A DNA stretch of 64,000 nt from Aldehydirespirator sp965220485 (GTDB lineage: Bacteria; Actinomycetota; Acidimicrobiia; Acidimicrobiales; Aldehydirespiratoraceae): the NCBI GenBank assembly GCA_965220485.1, contig OZ244832.1:4030001-4094000 (forward strand). Direction: 5' to 3'. A program made the position numbers and the translations under genes. The notes under the pieces were generated by a model. It had not been told where the DNA came from and searched no databases. It worked only from the letters and a program-made list of their open reading frames with translations. This document shows positions 26,943-35,397 of the stretch, piece after piece. Position 1 is the stretch's first letter. The number at the start of each line of letters is the position of its first letter.

Positions 26943-27298
26943 CCCTCACCCATCAGGTCGGGATGTCGCTCGGCTGCACCACTTCGACCTCGACCGCCAC
27001 ATGGTCGGCTACGACGCTCCTGGCAACTTCCTACACCTCAGCCAAACCGCGAGCCTGACTGACGAGCATGTTGGCGGGAAGGCGGAACCCGCTGCCGGAT
27101 GGAAGTCCTCTAGCCCAACAAGTCCACGCTGCATCTCTCCGGCGTCACACCCGTAGCGGCACTCCCTCGACGATCCGAATCGACTCGACGATCCGGATCG
27201 ACTCGACAATCCTGCGGCACCGGGCTAGCTTTCGATTCCCATTTCAGAGTGGAACTGCAATGGGCTCAGCAACATGGCGAATTCCTGGAGGTAAGTCC
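26943..27298. other. Intergenic region upstream of peptide transporter
   Basis: There is no convincing gene. It contains an 18-bp tandem repeat at 27166-27212 and then the ribosome site GGAGGT (27287-27292) of the transporter binding protein. A promoter is expected here, but I cannot place it. Confidence 0.5.
27166..27212. repeat. 18-bp tandem repeat, 2.6 copies
   Basis: The unit CTCGACGATCCG(A/G)ATCGA repeats at 27166 and 27184, with a partial third copy from 27202. It lies about 90 bases before the start of the binding-protein gene and could be a regulatory repeat. Confidence 0.8.
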
Positions 27299-29056
27299 AT
27301 GAGATACCCACAAAGACACGGAATGAGGGCATTGTGGCTCTTGGTAGGCATCTTCGCCCTGATCGCGACAGCCTGTGGCGATGACGCGGATGAGCCTGTC
27401 GACGCAACAGCCACAACCGCCGATGCCAGCACTGGCGATGCCGACGATGCCGACGCCGACGATGCCGACGATGCCGTCGCCGACGATGCCGTCGCCGACG
27501 ATGCCGATGCCGACGATGCCGACGATGCCGACGATGCCGTCGCCGACGATGCCAGCACTGGCGATGCCGACGATGCCGACGATGCCGTCGCCGACGATGC
27601 CGTCCCCGGCGGCGAACTGGTCATCGCGCTAACGACGCAGCCGAACGCGATCGACGGCGCCAACGCTGCCGAGCGGAACGCGGGCAACGTGGCCAACCAG
27701 ATCTTCGACCCGCTGGTGTGGATCAACGACGATCTGGAGTTCGAGCCCGCCCTCGCCGAGTCATGGACGGTGTCCGACGACGGCCGCGCGTACACGTTCA
27801 AACTGCGCGAGGACGTGGTGTTCCACAACGGCGAGAAGTTCAACGCCGACGCCGTCGTCTTCTCTTGGGAGGTGCAGAAGCAGCCGGAGAACGAGTACTT
27901 CAACTACTACGAGCGGGCGTCGGAGGTGAACAAGATCGACGAGTACACCGTCGAGCTGGTCGCCCCGGAGCCCAACGCTCTCTTCCTCGGTCTCACCGGC
28001 GCCATCTGGTTCTTCGTTCCGCCTGAGTACTACAGCGAGGTCGGGCTGACGGGCTTCACCCAGGAGCCTGTTGGAACGGGCCCCTTCATGTTCACCGAGT
28101 GGGTCCAAGGCGACCGCATCGTGTTGGACCGCAACCCGAACTATTGGCGCGAGGGCCATCCCAAGCTCGACCGGCTCGTCTTCCGGCCGATCACTGAGTC
28201 CTCCACCAGGGCTGCAGCCATACAGACCGGCGAGGTAGACATCGTGAGCCGTCTCAGCCCCGACGAGGCCGCACAGCTAGAGGGCATAGACGGGATCAAC
28301 GTCATCGAGTACCCGACCAACCGCGTGTACTACATCGCGTTCAACAACCTCACCTCTGGTGTGGGCCAGCCGACCGAGGATCCCGTAGTGCGCCAGGCTC
28401 TCAACCATGCCGTCGACGTCGAGGGCATCATCGGCGCCCTCTTCGACGGCAAGGGCGTCCGAGCAACCGGGCTGATGACGGCCGCCGACTTCGGTTACAA
28501 CAGCGACCTGTCGCCCTATGCCTACGATCCCGACCGGGCGCGGGAACTGCTGGCCCAAGCCGGGTATCCCGACGGGTTCGACATCGGGTTCGCTTGCCCG
28601 TCCGGCGCCTACACCAACTTCGAGCAGGTGTGCGAGGCCGTCGCCGCCCAGCTCGCCGAAGTGGGCGTCAACACGTCGCTCGAGGTCATGGACTCCGGTG
28701 CGTACTGGGACCTGGAGTCCCAGAAGCAGCTTCCGCCGCTGTTCGGCGACAGTTGGTCGAACGCCAATCCCGAGGGCTGGGATCGCCTGCAGGGTGCCAT
28801 GGGTGGAAATGCTGCGAGCTATTCGGCATGGTCGGACCCGGTCGTCGACGACCTGATGCTGCAGATACTGGCAACACCCGACGATGCGGCCCGTGCCGAT
28901 CTGTACCGGCAGTTGCAACAGCGCATGTACGACGACCCGCCGTTCATCTATCTGTACGTACCGTTCTCCTTCGAGGCAAGGAGCGATCGGGTCGTCAACT
29001 ACAAGCCCCGCTCAGCCGAGGAGTACTGGCTCTGGTATCTGGAGAGCGCCGGATGA
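27299..29056 (+). CDS. Peptide/oligopeptide ABC transporter substrate-binding lipoprotein
   Basis: The 585-residue extracytoplasmic binding protein belongs to the SBP_bac_5 family. The signal peptide ends in the lipobox LIATAC (Cys26). A repetitive Asp/Ala linker (about 28-105, built from DDADADDAV-like units) is followed by the binding domain: ALTTQPNAIDGANA, FDPLVWINDDLEFEPALAESW, YTFKLREDVVFHNGEKFNADAV and GTGPFMFTEW. ATG 27299 is preceded by GGAGGT at six bases. It is the first gene of a five-gene ABC operon. The ligand is probably a peptide, though related proteins bind nickel or sugars. Confidence 0.9.
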   Translation: MRYPQRHGMRALWLLVGIFALIATACGDDADEPVDATATTADASTGDADDADADDADDAVADDAVADDADADDADDADDAVADDASTGDADDADDAVADDAVPGGELVIALTTQPNAIDGANAAERNAGNVANQIFDPLVWINDDLEFEPALAESWTVSDDGRAYTFKLREDVVFHNGEKFNADAVVFSWEVQKQPENEYFNYYERASEVNKIDEYTVELVAPEPNALFLGLTGAIWFFVPPEYYSEVGLTGFTQEPVGTGPFMFTEWVQGDRIVLDRNPNYWREGHPKLDRLVFRPITESSTRAAAIQTGEVDIVSRLSPDEAAQLEGIDGINVIEYPTNRVYYIAFNNLTSGVGQPTEDPVVRQALNHAVDVEGIIGALFDGKGVRATGLMTAADFGYNSDLSPYAYDPDRARELLAQAGYPDGFDIGFACPSGAYTNFEQVCEAVAAQLAEVGVNTSLEVMDSGAYWDLESQKQLPPLFGDSWSNANPEGWDRLQGAMGGNAASYSAWSDPVVDDLMLQILATPDDAARADLYRQLQQRMYDDPPFIYLYVPFSFEARSDRVVNYKPRSAEEYWLWYLESAG

Positions 29057-29156
29057 TCGCTGCCATCTCCTGATTCGAACGTCGAGCGGTGGGGCCGGGG
29101 CGCTTAGCTTCGGCCCCACCGCCGCACCGAGGGCGAGTGAGCGAAGGGTGAGATAG

Positions 29157-30191
29157 GTGCCGAGGTACCTGGCAGGTCGCATAGGCCAGTCGCTGGTGCT
29201 CGTGTTCGGCGTCATGGTGATCGTCTTCTCGATGCTGCGGGTGTCCGGCGACCCGACCAACCTGCTCGTCCCCCGGGAAGCGACCCAGGCCCAGCGAGAA
29301 GCGGCGCGCCGGGCGCACGGCCTGGACAGGAGCGTTGCCGAACAGTTCGTCGACTTCGTGGGCGACTCGGCTCGCCTCGACTTCGGCAACTCGCTTCGCT
29401 ACAAGATCCCGGTGCGGGAGGTGATTCTCGACCGTCTGCCCGCCACGATCGAGCTGGGCGTGGCCGCGATGGCCTTCGCGGTCGCGATCGGAGTGCCGCT
29501 GGGAATCCTGGCGGGCGTCAAGGCAGGCCGCCGATGGGACGGCGCGGCGCGCGGGTTCGCGTTGCTGGGCCAGACGATTCCCAACTTCTGGCTGTCGCTG
29601 GTCTTCATCGTGGTGTTCGCGGTACAGCTCAGATGGTTGCCGTCGTTCGGGCGCAACACCTTGTCACTGTGGTTCGTGACCGTGCCCGACAAGTCCATCA
29701 TCCTTCCGGCCGTCGCCCTCGGGCTGTTCCCGATGGCTCAGCTGCTGCGCTTCACTAGGTCGTCGGTGCTGGAGATCGTCAACGAGGAGTACGTGCGCAT
29801 CGCTCGAAGCAAAGGCCTCAGGACGCCGCTCATCTACAGCCGCTACATCCTGCGCAACGCGCTCATCCCGCTCATCAGCGTCATGAGCCTGCAGGTCGGC
29901 GCTCTGCTGGGCGGCTCGCTGTACATCGAGGCCGTGTTTGCGTGGCCGGGCGCCGGAGGGCTGCTGGCCGAGGCGGTGACCAACCGCGACTTCCAGCTCG
30001 TGCAGGGCATAGCGTTCTTCGGCGCGCTGATCGTGATCCTGTTCTCGCTGCTCTCCGACGTTCTGTACACCGTCGCCGACCCCCGCATCAGAGTGGGAAG
30101 GCTGCGTCCAGCGGTGAGCCGCCAGCGCAGCGCGAGTCGGCACGATATGTCGGCGACGATCCCGAAGCCCCGCGGAGAGGGGATCACATGA
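29157..30191 (+). CDS. ABC transporter permease, DppB/OppB type
   Basis: The 344-residue permease has the usual N-terminal helix (SLVLVFGVMVIVFSMLRV), the DppB motif GDPTNLLVPREA, a large loop, and the binding-protein-dependent transport domain with PATIELGVAAMAFAVAIGVPLGI. The EAA loop is EYVRIARSKGLRTPLIYSRYILRNALIP. A polar tail of about 30 residues (RPAVSRQRSASRHDMS) follows the last helix. The GTG start and the four-base overlap with the next gene indicate one transcript with the binding protein. Confidence 0.9.
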   Translation: MPRYLAGRIGQSLVLVFGVMVIVFSMLRVSGDPTNLLVPREATQAQREAARRAHGLDRSVAEQFVDFVGDSARLDFGNSLRYKIPVREVILDRLPATIELGVAAMAFAVAIGVPLGILAGVKAGRRWDGAARGFALLGQTIPNFWLSLVFIVVFAVQLRWLPSFGRNTLSLWFVTVPDKSIILPAVALGLFPMAQLLRFTRSSVLEIVNEEYVRIARSKGLRTPLIYSRYILRNALIPLISVMSLQVGALLGGSLYIEAVFAWPGAGGLLAEAVTNRDFQLVQGIAFFGALIVILFSLLSDVLYTVADPRIRVGRLRPAVSRQRSASRHDMSATIPKPRGEGIT

Positions 30192-31147
30192 CTGATCGCA
30201 CCCCTCCCGAAAGCGCCGGTCGGCCCGGCGCGGAGGTCGACTCCGGCCTTCTGGTCGATGTCGAGAAGGACGTGCGCATCCGGGCTCGGATTCGCAGCGG
30301 CCTGCGGCTGCTGCTGCGGTCCAAGGGCGGCACGGTCGGTGCGCTCGTGTTCGTCATGCTGGTCGTTCTGGCGGTGTTCGCGCCGTGGATCGCCCCCCAC
30401 GATCCCCTCCAGCAGACTCTGAGTGACTCCAGGACCCCGCCGTTCTTCGCCGGCGGCGGCTCCACCGAATACCTGATCGGCACCGACGATCTCGGACGCG
30501 ACATTCTCAGCCGGATCATCTTCGGAACCCGGGTCTCGCTCGGCGTGTCCCTCGGCGGCGTTGGCATCGCCATCACGCTGGGCATGACGATCGGCCTCAT
30601 CGCCGGCTACCGGGGCGGCACTATCGACGCCGTGATCGTGGGGTTCATCAACTTGGTCCTGTCGCTGCCCTATCTGCTGTTCGTGGTGTTCTTCGCCACC
30701 GTCGTCGGACGGAGCCTTCTCAACGTGATCCTGATCTTCGGCTTCACGTCGATCCCGGTGTTCGCCCGCGTCACGCGGGGCGAGGTCCTGAAACTGCGCG
30801 AGAGCACCTTCATCGAGGCGGCCCGAAACGTCGGCGTGCCCGAGGGCCAGATCCTGCGACTGCACCTGCTGCCCAACCTCGTCGGCCCCTTGGCCACGCT
30901 GGCCACCTTCGAGATATCGGCCATGATCCTCTACGAGGCCGGCCTCGGATTCCTCGGCCTCTCGGTCCCGCCCAGCACCCCTAGCTGGGGCAACATGATC
31001 AGCTCCGGTCGAGGGGTCCTCGCGATCCGTCCGTGGATCTCGCTGGCGCCCGGGTTCGCCATCGTGGTGGCCGGGCTCGGACTCAACCTGTTGGGCGACT
31101 GGTTGCGCGACGCGCTCGACCCCCGATCCAAGCGGGTGAAGCAGTGA
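30188..31147 (+). CDS. ABC transporter permease, DppC/OppC type
   Basis: The 319-residue second permease has an N-terminal cytosolic extension (about 45 residues), helix GALVFVMLVVLAVFAPWIAPHDP, the GTDDLGRDILSRIIFGTRVSL motif typical of DppC, and the EAA loop TFIEAARNVGVPEGQILRLHLLPN. It forms the membrane channel with the DppB-type protein. ATGA overlaps link it to both neighbours. Confidence 0.9.
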   Translation: MTDRTPPESAGRPGAEVDSGLLVDVEKDVRIRARIRSGLRLLLRSKGGTVGALVFVMLVVLAVFAPWIAPHDPLQQTLSDSRTPPFFAGGGSTEYLIGTDDLGRDILSRIIFGTRVSLGVSLGGVGIAITLGMTIGLIAGYRGGTIDAVIVGFINLVLSLPYLLFVVFFATVVGRSLLNVILIFGFTSIPVFARVTRGEVLKLRESTFIEAARNVGVPEGQILRLHLLPNLVGPLATLATFEISAMILYEAGLGFLGLSVPPSTPSWGNMISSGRGVLAIRPWISLAPGFAIVVAGLGLNLLGDWLRDALDPRSKRVKQ

Positions 31148-32151
31148 ACACCGCACCACTGATCGAGGTGTGCGACCTCGAGGTGCGGTTCGAGATCCCC
31201 GAAGGAACGGTGCATGCCGTGAACGGCGTGACGTTCTCGGTCGCCAGGGGCGAGACGCTGGCTGTGGTGGGCGAGAGCGGATGCGGCAAGACGGTGACGA
31301 TGCTCGCCCTGCTGCGACTGCTCGCCGAACCGCCGGCTCGGATAGCCAGCGGCACAGCCACGCTCGAGACGGCCAGGGGAACGGTCGAACTCCTTGAGGA
31401 GTCGCAGCGCCGGCTGCGGCGGGTCCGGGGGGCCGAGATCGGGTTCATCGCCCAGGACCCCATGACCTCTCTCAACCCGACGGTGAGGATCTCCACGCAG
31501 CTCATCGATGTGATCCGCACCCATCTCGGCCTCTCCAGACGGCAGGCCCGGGCCCGCGCCATCGACCTGCTCAAGCGGGTGGGAATACCCGACGCGGAGA
31601 ACCGCGTCGATGCCTACCCCCACGAGTTCTCGGGAGGCATGCGACAGCGTGTCATGATCGCGATCGCGGTGGCATGCAACCCCCAGCTCGTGATCGCCGA
31701 CGAGCCGACCACGGCGCTCGACGTCACCGTTCAGGCCCAGATCGCCGAGCTGATGAACGACCTGCGCGACGAGCTCGGGATGGCCCTGATCTGGATCACT
31801 CACGATCTCGGCGTGGTGGCTGGCCTGGCTGACCGGGTGGCGGTGATGTACGCCGGCCAGCTCGTGGAGACAACCGACGTGGCCGCCCTGTACGAGCGAC
31901 CGCTGCACCCCTACACCATCGGGCTCCTGAACGCGCTTCCCAAGATGGGCGACCGGGCCAGCCGCTTGACGAGCATTCCCGGCGTGCCGCCTGATCTCGC
32001 GGAGGCGCCGACTCATTGCTCGTTCGCGGCTCGCTGTCCACATGTGTTCGACCGCTGCCTAAGCGAGGTGCCGCCGCTGATCGAGCCGGTTCCCGGCCAC
32101 CATGTCGCTTGCTTCTATGACGTCGAGGCGCCCGGGCCGAGGAATGACTGA
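31144..32151 (+). CDS. ABC transporter ATP-binding protein, DppD/OppD type
   Basis: The 335-residue ATPase has Walker A GESGCGKT, Q-loop FIAQDPMTSLNP, signature EFSGGMRQR, Walker B LVIADEPTTALD and the H-loop WITHDLG. The C-terminal oligopeptide-transport Cys cluster (CSFAARCPHVFDRC...C) probably binds an Fe-S cluster, as in other DppD/OppD proteins. The GTG start overlaps the preceding permease stop. Confidence 0.93.
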   Translation: MNTAPLIEVCDLEVRFEIPEGTVHAVNGVTFSVARGETLAVVGESGCGKTVTMLALLRLLAEPPARIASGTATLETARGTVELLEESQRRLRRVRGAEIGFIAQDPMTSLNPTVRISTQLIDVIRTHLGLSRRQARARAIDLLKRVGIPDAENRVDAYPHEFSGGMRQRVMIAIAVACNPQLVIADEPTTALDVTVQAQIAELMNDLRDELGMALIWITHDLGVVAGLADRVAVMYAGQLVETTDVAALYERPLHPYTIGLLNALPKMGDRASRLTSIPGVPPDLAEAPTHCSFAARCPHVFDRCLSEVPPLIEPVPGHHVACFYDVEAPGPRND

Positions 32152-33208
32152 CCACGCCATCACGGAGTCCGCTCGGTCGGTCCAGCCCACCGACGGGTCG
32201 CCGTCTCCGGCCGCTCCCGCGGGTTGCGGCGAGCCGGTGCTTCGGGTCGTGGACATGACGAAGTACTTCCCCGGAAGGTCCCGCGACAGGCCCATCAAGG
32301 CGGTCGACGGCGTGAGCTTCGAGGTCTTCGCGGGCGAGACGCTCGGACTGGTCGGCGAGAGCGGCTGCGGCAAGTCCACCACCGGACGGGCGGTGCTCCA
32401 GCTCCATCGTCCATCCTCCGGTCAAGTCTGGCTCGGCGACATCGAGCTCACCGCCCTCGGCGAGAATGAGCTGCGCGGGCTCCGGCCGCGGATGCAGATG
32501 ATCTTCCAGGACTCCTACTCATCGCTGAATCCGCGGCACACCGTGGGCCGCATCGTCGGCGAGCCGATGAGGGTCCACACCGATATGACGGCCCGGCAGG
32601 TCACCGACCGGGTGATCGAGCTTCTCGATCGTGTGGGCCTACGGCCTGCTCACCGAAGCCGCTACCCCCACGAGTTCTCCGGCGGTCAGCGCCAGCGCAT
32701 CAACATCGCCCGGGCGCTGGCCCTCAGCCCCGACCTGATCGTGTGCGACGAGCCCATCTCCGCGCTGGACGTGTCGATCCAAGCCCAGGTGGTCAACCTG
32801 CTGGCCGATCTCCAGGACGAGTTCGGGATCGCCTACCTGTTCGTGGCCCACGACCTGTCGATGGTCGAGTACATCTCTGACCGGGTGGCGGTGATGTATC
32901 TGGGACACATCGTCGAGCTCGCGCCGACCAAGCCCCTGTTCACGGCGACGCTCCACCCCTACACGCAGGCCCTGCTGTCGGCGGTTCCGGTGCCGGACCC
33001 CGTGGCCGAGGCCGGCCGGACCCGCATTCCCGTGGTGGGGGAGGTCCCGAGTCCCGCATCGCCACCGCCGGGCTGCGTGTTCTCCACCCGCTGCCCGCTG
33101 GTTGTCGACCGCTGCCGTGTCGAAGTGCCCGTCCTGCGTGAGATCATGCCCAACCATTGGGCTGCGTGTCACCTCGCGGATCTTGAGGGATCGTCGATCG
33201 TCGGCTAG
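32144..33208 (+). CDS. ABC transporter ATP-binding protein, DppF/OppF type
   Basis: The 354-residue second ATPase has Walker A GESGCGKST, FQDSYSSLNPR, EFSGGQRQR, Walker B LIVCDEPISALD, FVAHDLSMV, and the C-terminal Cys-rich segment CVFSTRCPLVVDRC. It pairs with the DppD-type ATPase to energise uptake. ATG 32144 overlaps the upstream stop by eight bases; an alternative in-frame start lies at 32102. It is the last gene of the transporter operon. Confidence 0.92.
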   Translation: MTDHAITESARSVQPTDGSPSPAAPAGCGEPVLRVVDMTKYFPGRSRDRPIKAVDGVSFEVFAGETLGLVGESGCGKSTTGRAVLQLHRPSSGQVWLGDIELTALGENELRGLRPRMQMIFQDSYSSLNPRHTVGRIVGEPMRVHTDMTARQVTDRVIELLDRVGLRPAHRSRYPHEFSGGQRQRINIARALALSPDLIVCDEPISALDVSIQAQVVNLLADLQDEFGIAYLFVAHDLSMVEYISDRVAVMYLGHIVELAPTKPLFTATLHPYTQALLSAVPVPDPVAEAGRTRIPVVGEVPSPASPPPGCVFSTRCPLVVDRCRVEVPVLREIMPNHWAACHLADLEGSSIVG

Positions 33209-33235
33209 ATGCACAGAAGGATGCCCCGACGGGGC

Positions 33236-33373
33236 TCGTGACGCACAGCATCCACTTCTCGCAGGGCAAGGACGCCTGACCGACTTCGTGACGCATGACG
33301 TTGGCTGCTGGCAAGGCAAGGAGGCCTGATGAGGTTCGTGACGCACAACGTCCACTACTCGCAGGGCAAGGAC
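33236..33373 (+). repeat. 50-bp tandem repeat, three copies, forming leader mini-ORFs and the 5' end of the next gene
   Basis: Copies begin at 33236, 33286 and 33336 with an exact 50-base period. Each carries TCGTGACGCA and ends near GGCAAGGA(C/G). The first two encode 13-codon GTG-to-TGA peptides (VTHSIHFSQGKDA and VTHDVGCWQGKEA). The third is the start of the exonuclease-family gene (VTHNVHYSQGKDD). The second mini-ORF stop overlaps the gene's ATG as TGATG at 33327-33331. Confidence 0.88.
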
Positions 33374-34192
33374 GACCGCTTCAATCTTGACAGGATCGCC
33401 GGCGCGGTCCGCGACGCCGACGTGATCGCGCTGCAGGAGGTCGTGCGGAATGTCGACTCGGTGCCCGACAGGGACCAGCCGGCCCGCCTGGGCGAGCTGC
33501 TTGACGAGCATCACTGGGTGTACGGTCCCAACGTCGATCTCGACGCGGCCCCGCGAGTTCCCGGTCGGCCCCGCGAGCATCGTCGCCTGCAGTTCGGGAA
33601 CATGGTCCTTGCCCGCTGGCCCATCCTGTCGTGCCGGAACCTGCTGTTGCCGAGGGTGCGGCGCTTCGACGCCCACGGCATGCAGAGCGGAGCGCTCGAG
33701 GCGATTATCGACGCTCCCTCCGGGCCTGTCCGGTGCTATTCGGTTCATCTGGACGCTATGAACCATCGGCAGCGTCGAGCAGAGATCAAGTACCTGCTGC
33801 CGCTGCTGTTCCGGGTCCCCTTCGACGGGGCGTCGGCCACCGGCCCGGAATGGCTGGGCATCGCCGAGAGCCCCACGCCCGCTGAGTTCGTTCTCATGGG
33901 CGACTTCAACCTGGCTCCCACATCGGGCGAGTACCCGCTCATCGTCGGCGAGGCCGACTACTACTACGGCCTCACTGTGGCTGGCGACCGGCTCGTGGAC
34001 ACCTGGACGGCCGCGGGCCACTCCGCCGACGAGGGGATCACCTGGTACGACGGCAGCCGAGGGTTCGAGCCCGGCTCGAGGCTCGACTACGGATTCGTGA
34101 CGCCGGGTCTGGCGTCGAGGGTCCGGTCGGCATGGATCGACGACGAGGCGGTCGGCTCAGACCATCAGCCCGTCTGGTTCGAGCTCGACTAG
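33329..34192 (+). CDS. Endonuclease/exonuclease/phosphatase family protein
   Basis: This 287-residue EEP-fold protein has MRFVTHNVHYSQGKD at the start (the metal-site Asn of the family), VIALQEVVRN (catalytic Glu), CYSVHLDAM, LMGDFNLAP (catalytic Asp/Asn), SRLDYGFV and the terminal SDHQPVWFELD (catalytic Asp-His). All core motifs are intact. It is cytoplasmic, as there is no signal peptide. The substrate could be a phosphodiester, sugar phosphate or lipid. ATG at 33329 is coupled to an upstream mini-ORF; GTG at 33338 is an alternative start. Confidence 0.82.
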   Translation: MRFVTHNVHYSQGKDDRFNLDRIAGAVRDADVIALQEVVRNVDSVPDRDQPARLGELLDEHHWVYGPNVDLDAAPRVPGRPREHRRLQFGNMVLARWPILSCRNLLLPRVRRFDAHGMQSGALEAIIDAPSGPVRCYSVHLDAMNHRQRRAEIKYLLPLLFRVPFDGASATGPEWLGIAESPTPAEFVLMGDFNLAPTSGEYPLIVGEADYYYGLTVAGDRLVDTWTAAGHSADEGITWYDGSRGFEPGSRLDYGFVTPGLASRVRSAWIDDEAVGSDHQPVWFELD

Positions 34193-34282
34193 GTGTTCTC
34201 CACGCTCTAGCCGCCCCTCCGGGACACGCGTCGGGTTACCCTGGCTGGGGTCAGGGACTCGACCGGGCGGGAGGTGTGAGCG

Positions 34283-35200
34283 GTGTTCGAACGGTTCACC
34301 GACAGTGCCCGTCGGGCCGTCGTTCTGGCCCAGGAAGAAGCGCGCCTGCTAAAGCACAGCCACATCGGCACCGAGCACATCCTGCTCGGCCTCATTCACG
34401 ATGAAGAGGGAGTAGCGGCCAAGGCACTGGGGTCGCTGGAGATCAGCCTCGAGTCGGTGCGGGCCCAGACGGAGGAGATCATCGGGCCGGGAGTCAGTGC
34501 TCCCAGCGGCCACATCCCATTCACGCCCAGGGCCAAGAAAGTACTCGAGTTGAGCTTCCGCGAGGCGCTCCAGCTCAGCCACAACTACATCGGTACCGAG
34601 CACATCCTGCTGGGCCTCTTGCGCGAGGGCGAGGGCGTCGCCGCGCAGGTGCTGGTCAAGCTAGGCGCGGATCTGCCTGGGGTGCGCGACCAGGTCCTCG
34701 CGCTGCTGGAGGCTGAGGGTGAGGCGTCCGCGTCAGCGCGGGGGCGTGAGCCGAAGCGGGTCGTCGGCGAGCCCCCGGCCAGCCTGTCAGGCGTCGTGGC
34801 GAGCCGGGAACGCGTCAACATCTCCAGCGGGGGGCCGTTGGAGGCGACCGTCGGGTACTCGCGGGCGGTTCGGGTGGGCGACCAGGTGGCCGTGGCCGGC
34901 ACGACCACGCTGCGTTCCGACGGGGTTGACCATCCCGGCGACTGTTATATGCAGACCCAAGCGGTGCTGCGGCTGATCGAGGATGCGCTGCACCAAGCGG
35001 GAGCGGCCCTCACCGATGTGGTGCGGACACGGGCGTTCCTCACCGACATCTCGAAGGCAGACGACTACGGGCGGGCCCACGGCGAGGTGTTCGGCGACAT
35101 CCGCCCCGCGGCCACGCTGGTGGAGGTCTCGGCGCTGGTGCATCCCGACCTCGTGGTCGAGATCGAGGTCGAAGCCATCGTGTCGTCGGGCCGGGGCTGA
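34283..35200 (+). CDS. Fusion of ClpC-type N-terminal domain with a RidA/YjgF-family domain
   Basis: Residues 1-148 are a double Clp_N repeat almost identical in pattern to ClpC N-domains: FERFTDSARRAVVLAQEEAR, SHIGTEHILLGLI, FTPRAKKVLELSFREAL and NYIGTEHILLGLLREGEGVAAQVL. After a 25-residue charged linker, residues 178-305 form a RidA-like domain (VAVAGTTTLRSDG, VVRTRAFLTDISKADDYGRAHGEVFGD, VVEIEVEAIV). The Arg that carries out imine hydrolysis in RidA (PAR[S/T]) is Ala277 here (RPAATLVEV), so enamine deaminase activity is doubtful. No AAA+ module is present. GTG 34283 is preceded by GGGAGGTG. ClpC N-domains recruit adaptors and substrates; this protein could be an adaptor or a sensor linked to Clp. 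Confidence 0.88.
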   Translation: MFERFTDSARRAVVLAQEEARLLKHSHIGTEHILLGLIHDEEGVAAKALGSLEISLESVRAQTEEIIGPGVSAPSGHIPFTPRAKKVLELSFREALQLSHNYIGTEHILLGLLREGEGVAAQVLVKLGADLPGVRDQVLALLEAEGEASASARGREPKRVVGEPPASLSGVVASRERVNISSGGPLEATVGYSRAVRVGDQVAVAGTTTLRSDGVDHPGDCYMQTQAVLRLIEDALHQAGAALTDVVRTRAFLTDISKADDYGRAHGEVFGDIRPAATLVEVSALVHPDLVVEIEVEAIVSSGRG

Positions 35201-35225
35201 AGGCCCGTTCGGGGAGTGGCGGCTC

Positions 35226-35378
35226 GCAGTGAGCGCGGATGCGGCGACAGTCCGTCGCGTCGTAGCGGTGCCACTCCCGCGCTTGTTCGCTTCGCTCACG
35301 GGCCGCTCGGGCCACGGCCTCGCTACGCGTCACACGAATTCGTCCACTGATCGCGGCCCATCCGCTCGGCCTCTTGGG
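35226..35378 (-). repeat. MITE-like interspersed repeat, copy 3 (inverted orientation)
   Basis: The right end at 35357-35378 reads, on the minus strand, AAGAGGCCGAGCGGATGGG. The core occupies 35272-35324. The left end GAGCGCGGATG is at about 35231. It fills the gap between the Clp_N-RidA gene and the next gene. Confidence 0.85.
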
Positions 35379-35397
35379 CGCCGGTAGGGTTTCAGCG

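Noticed and set aside
27380..27610. Asp/Ala-rich repeats as a CRISPR or regulatory array
   Set aside because: They are in frame and form the low-complexity linker after the lipobox of the binding protein.
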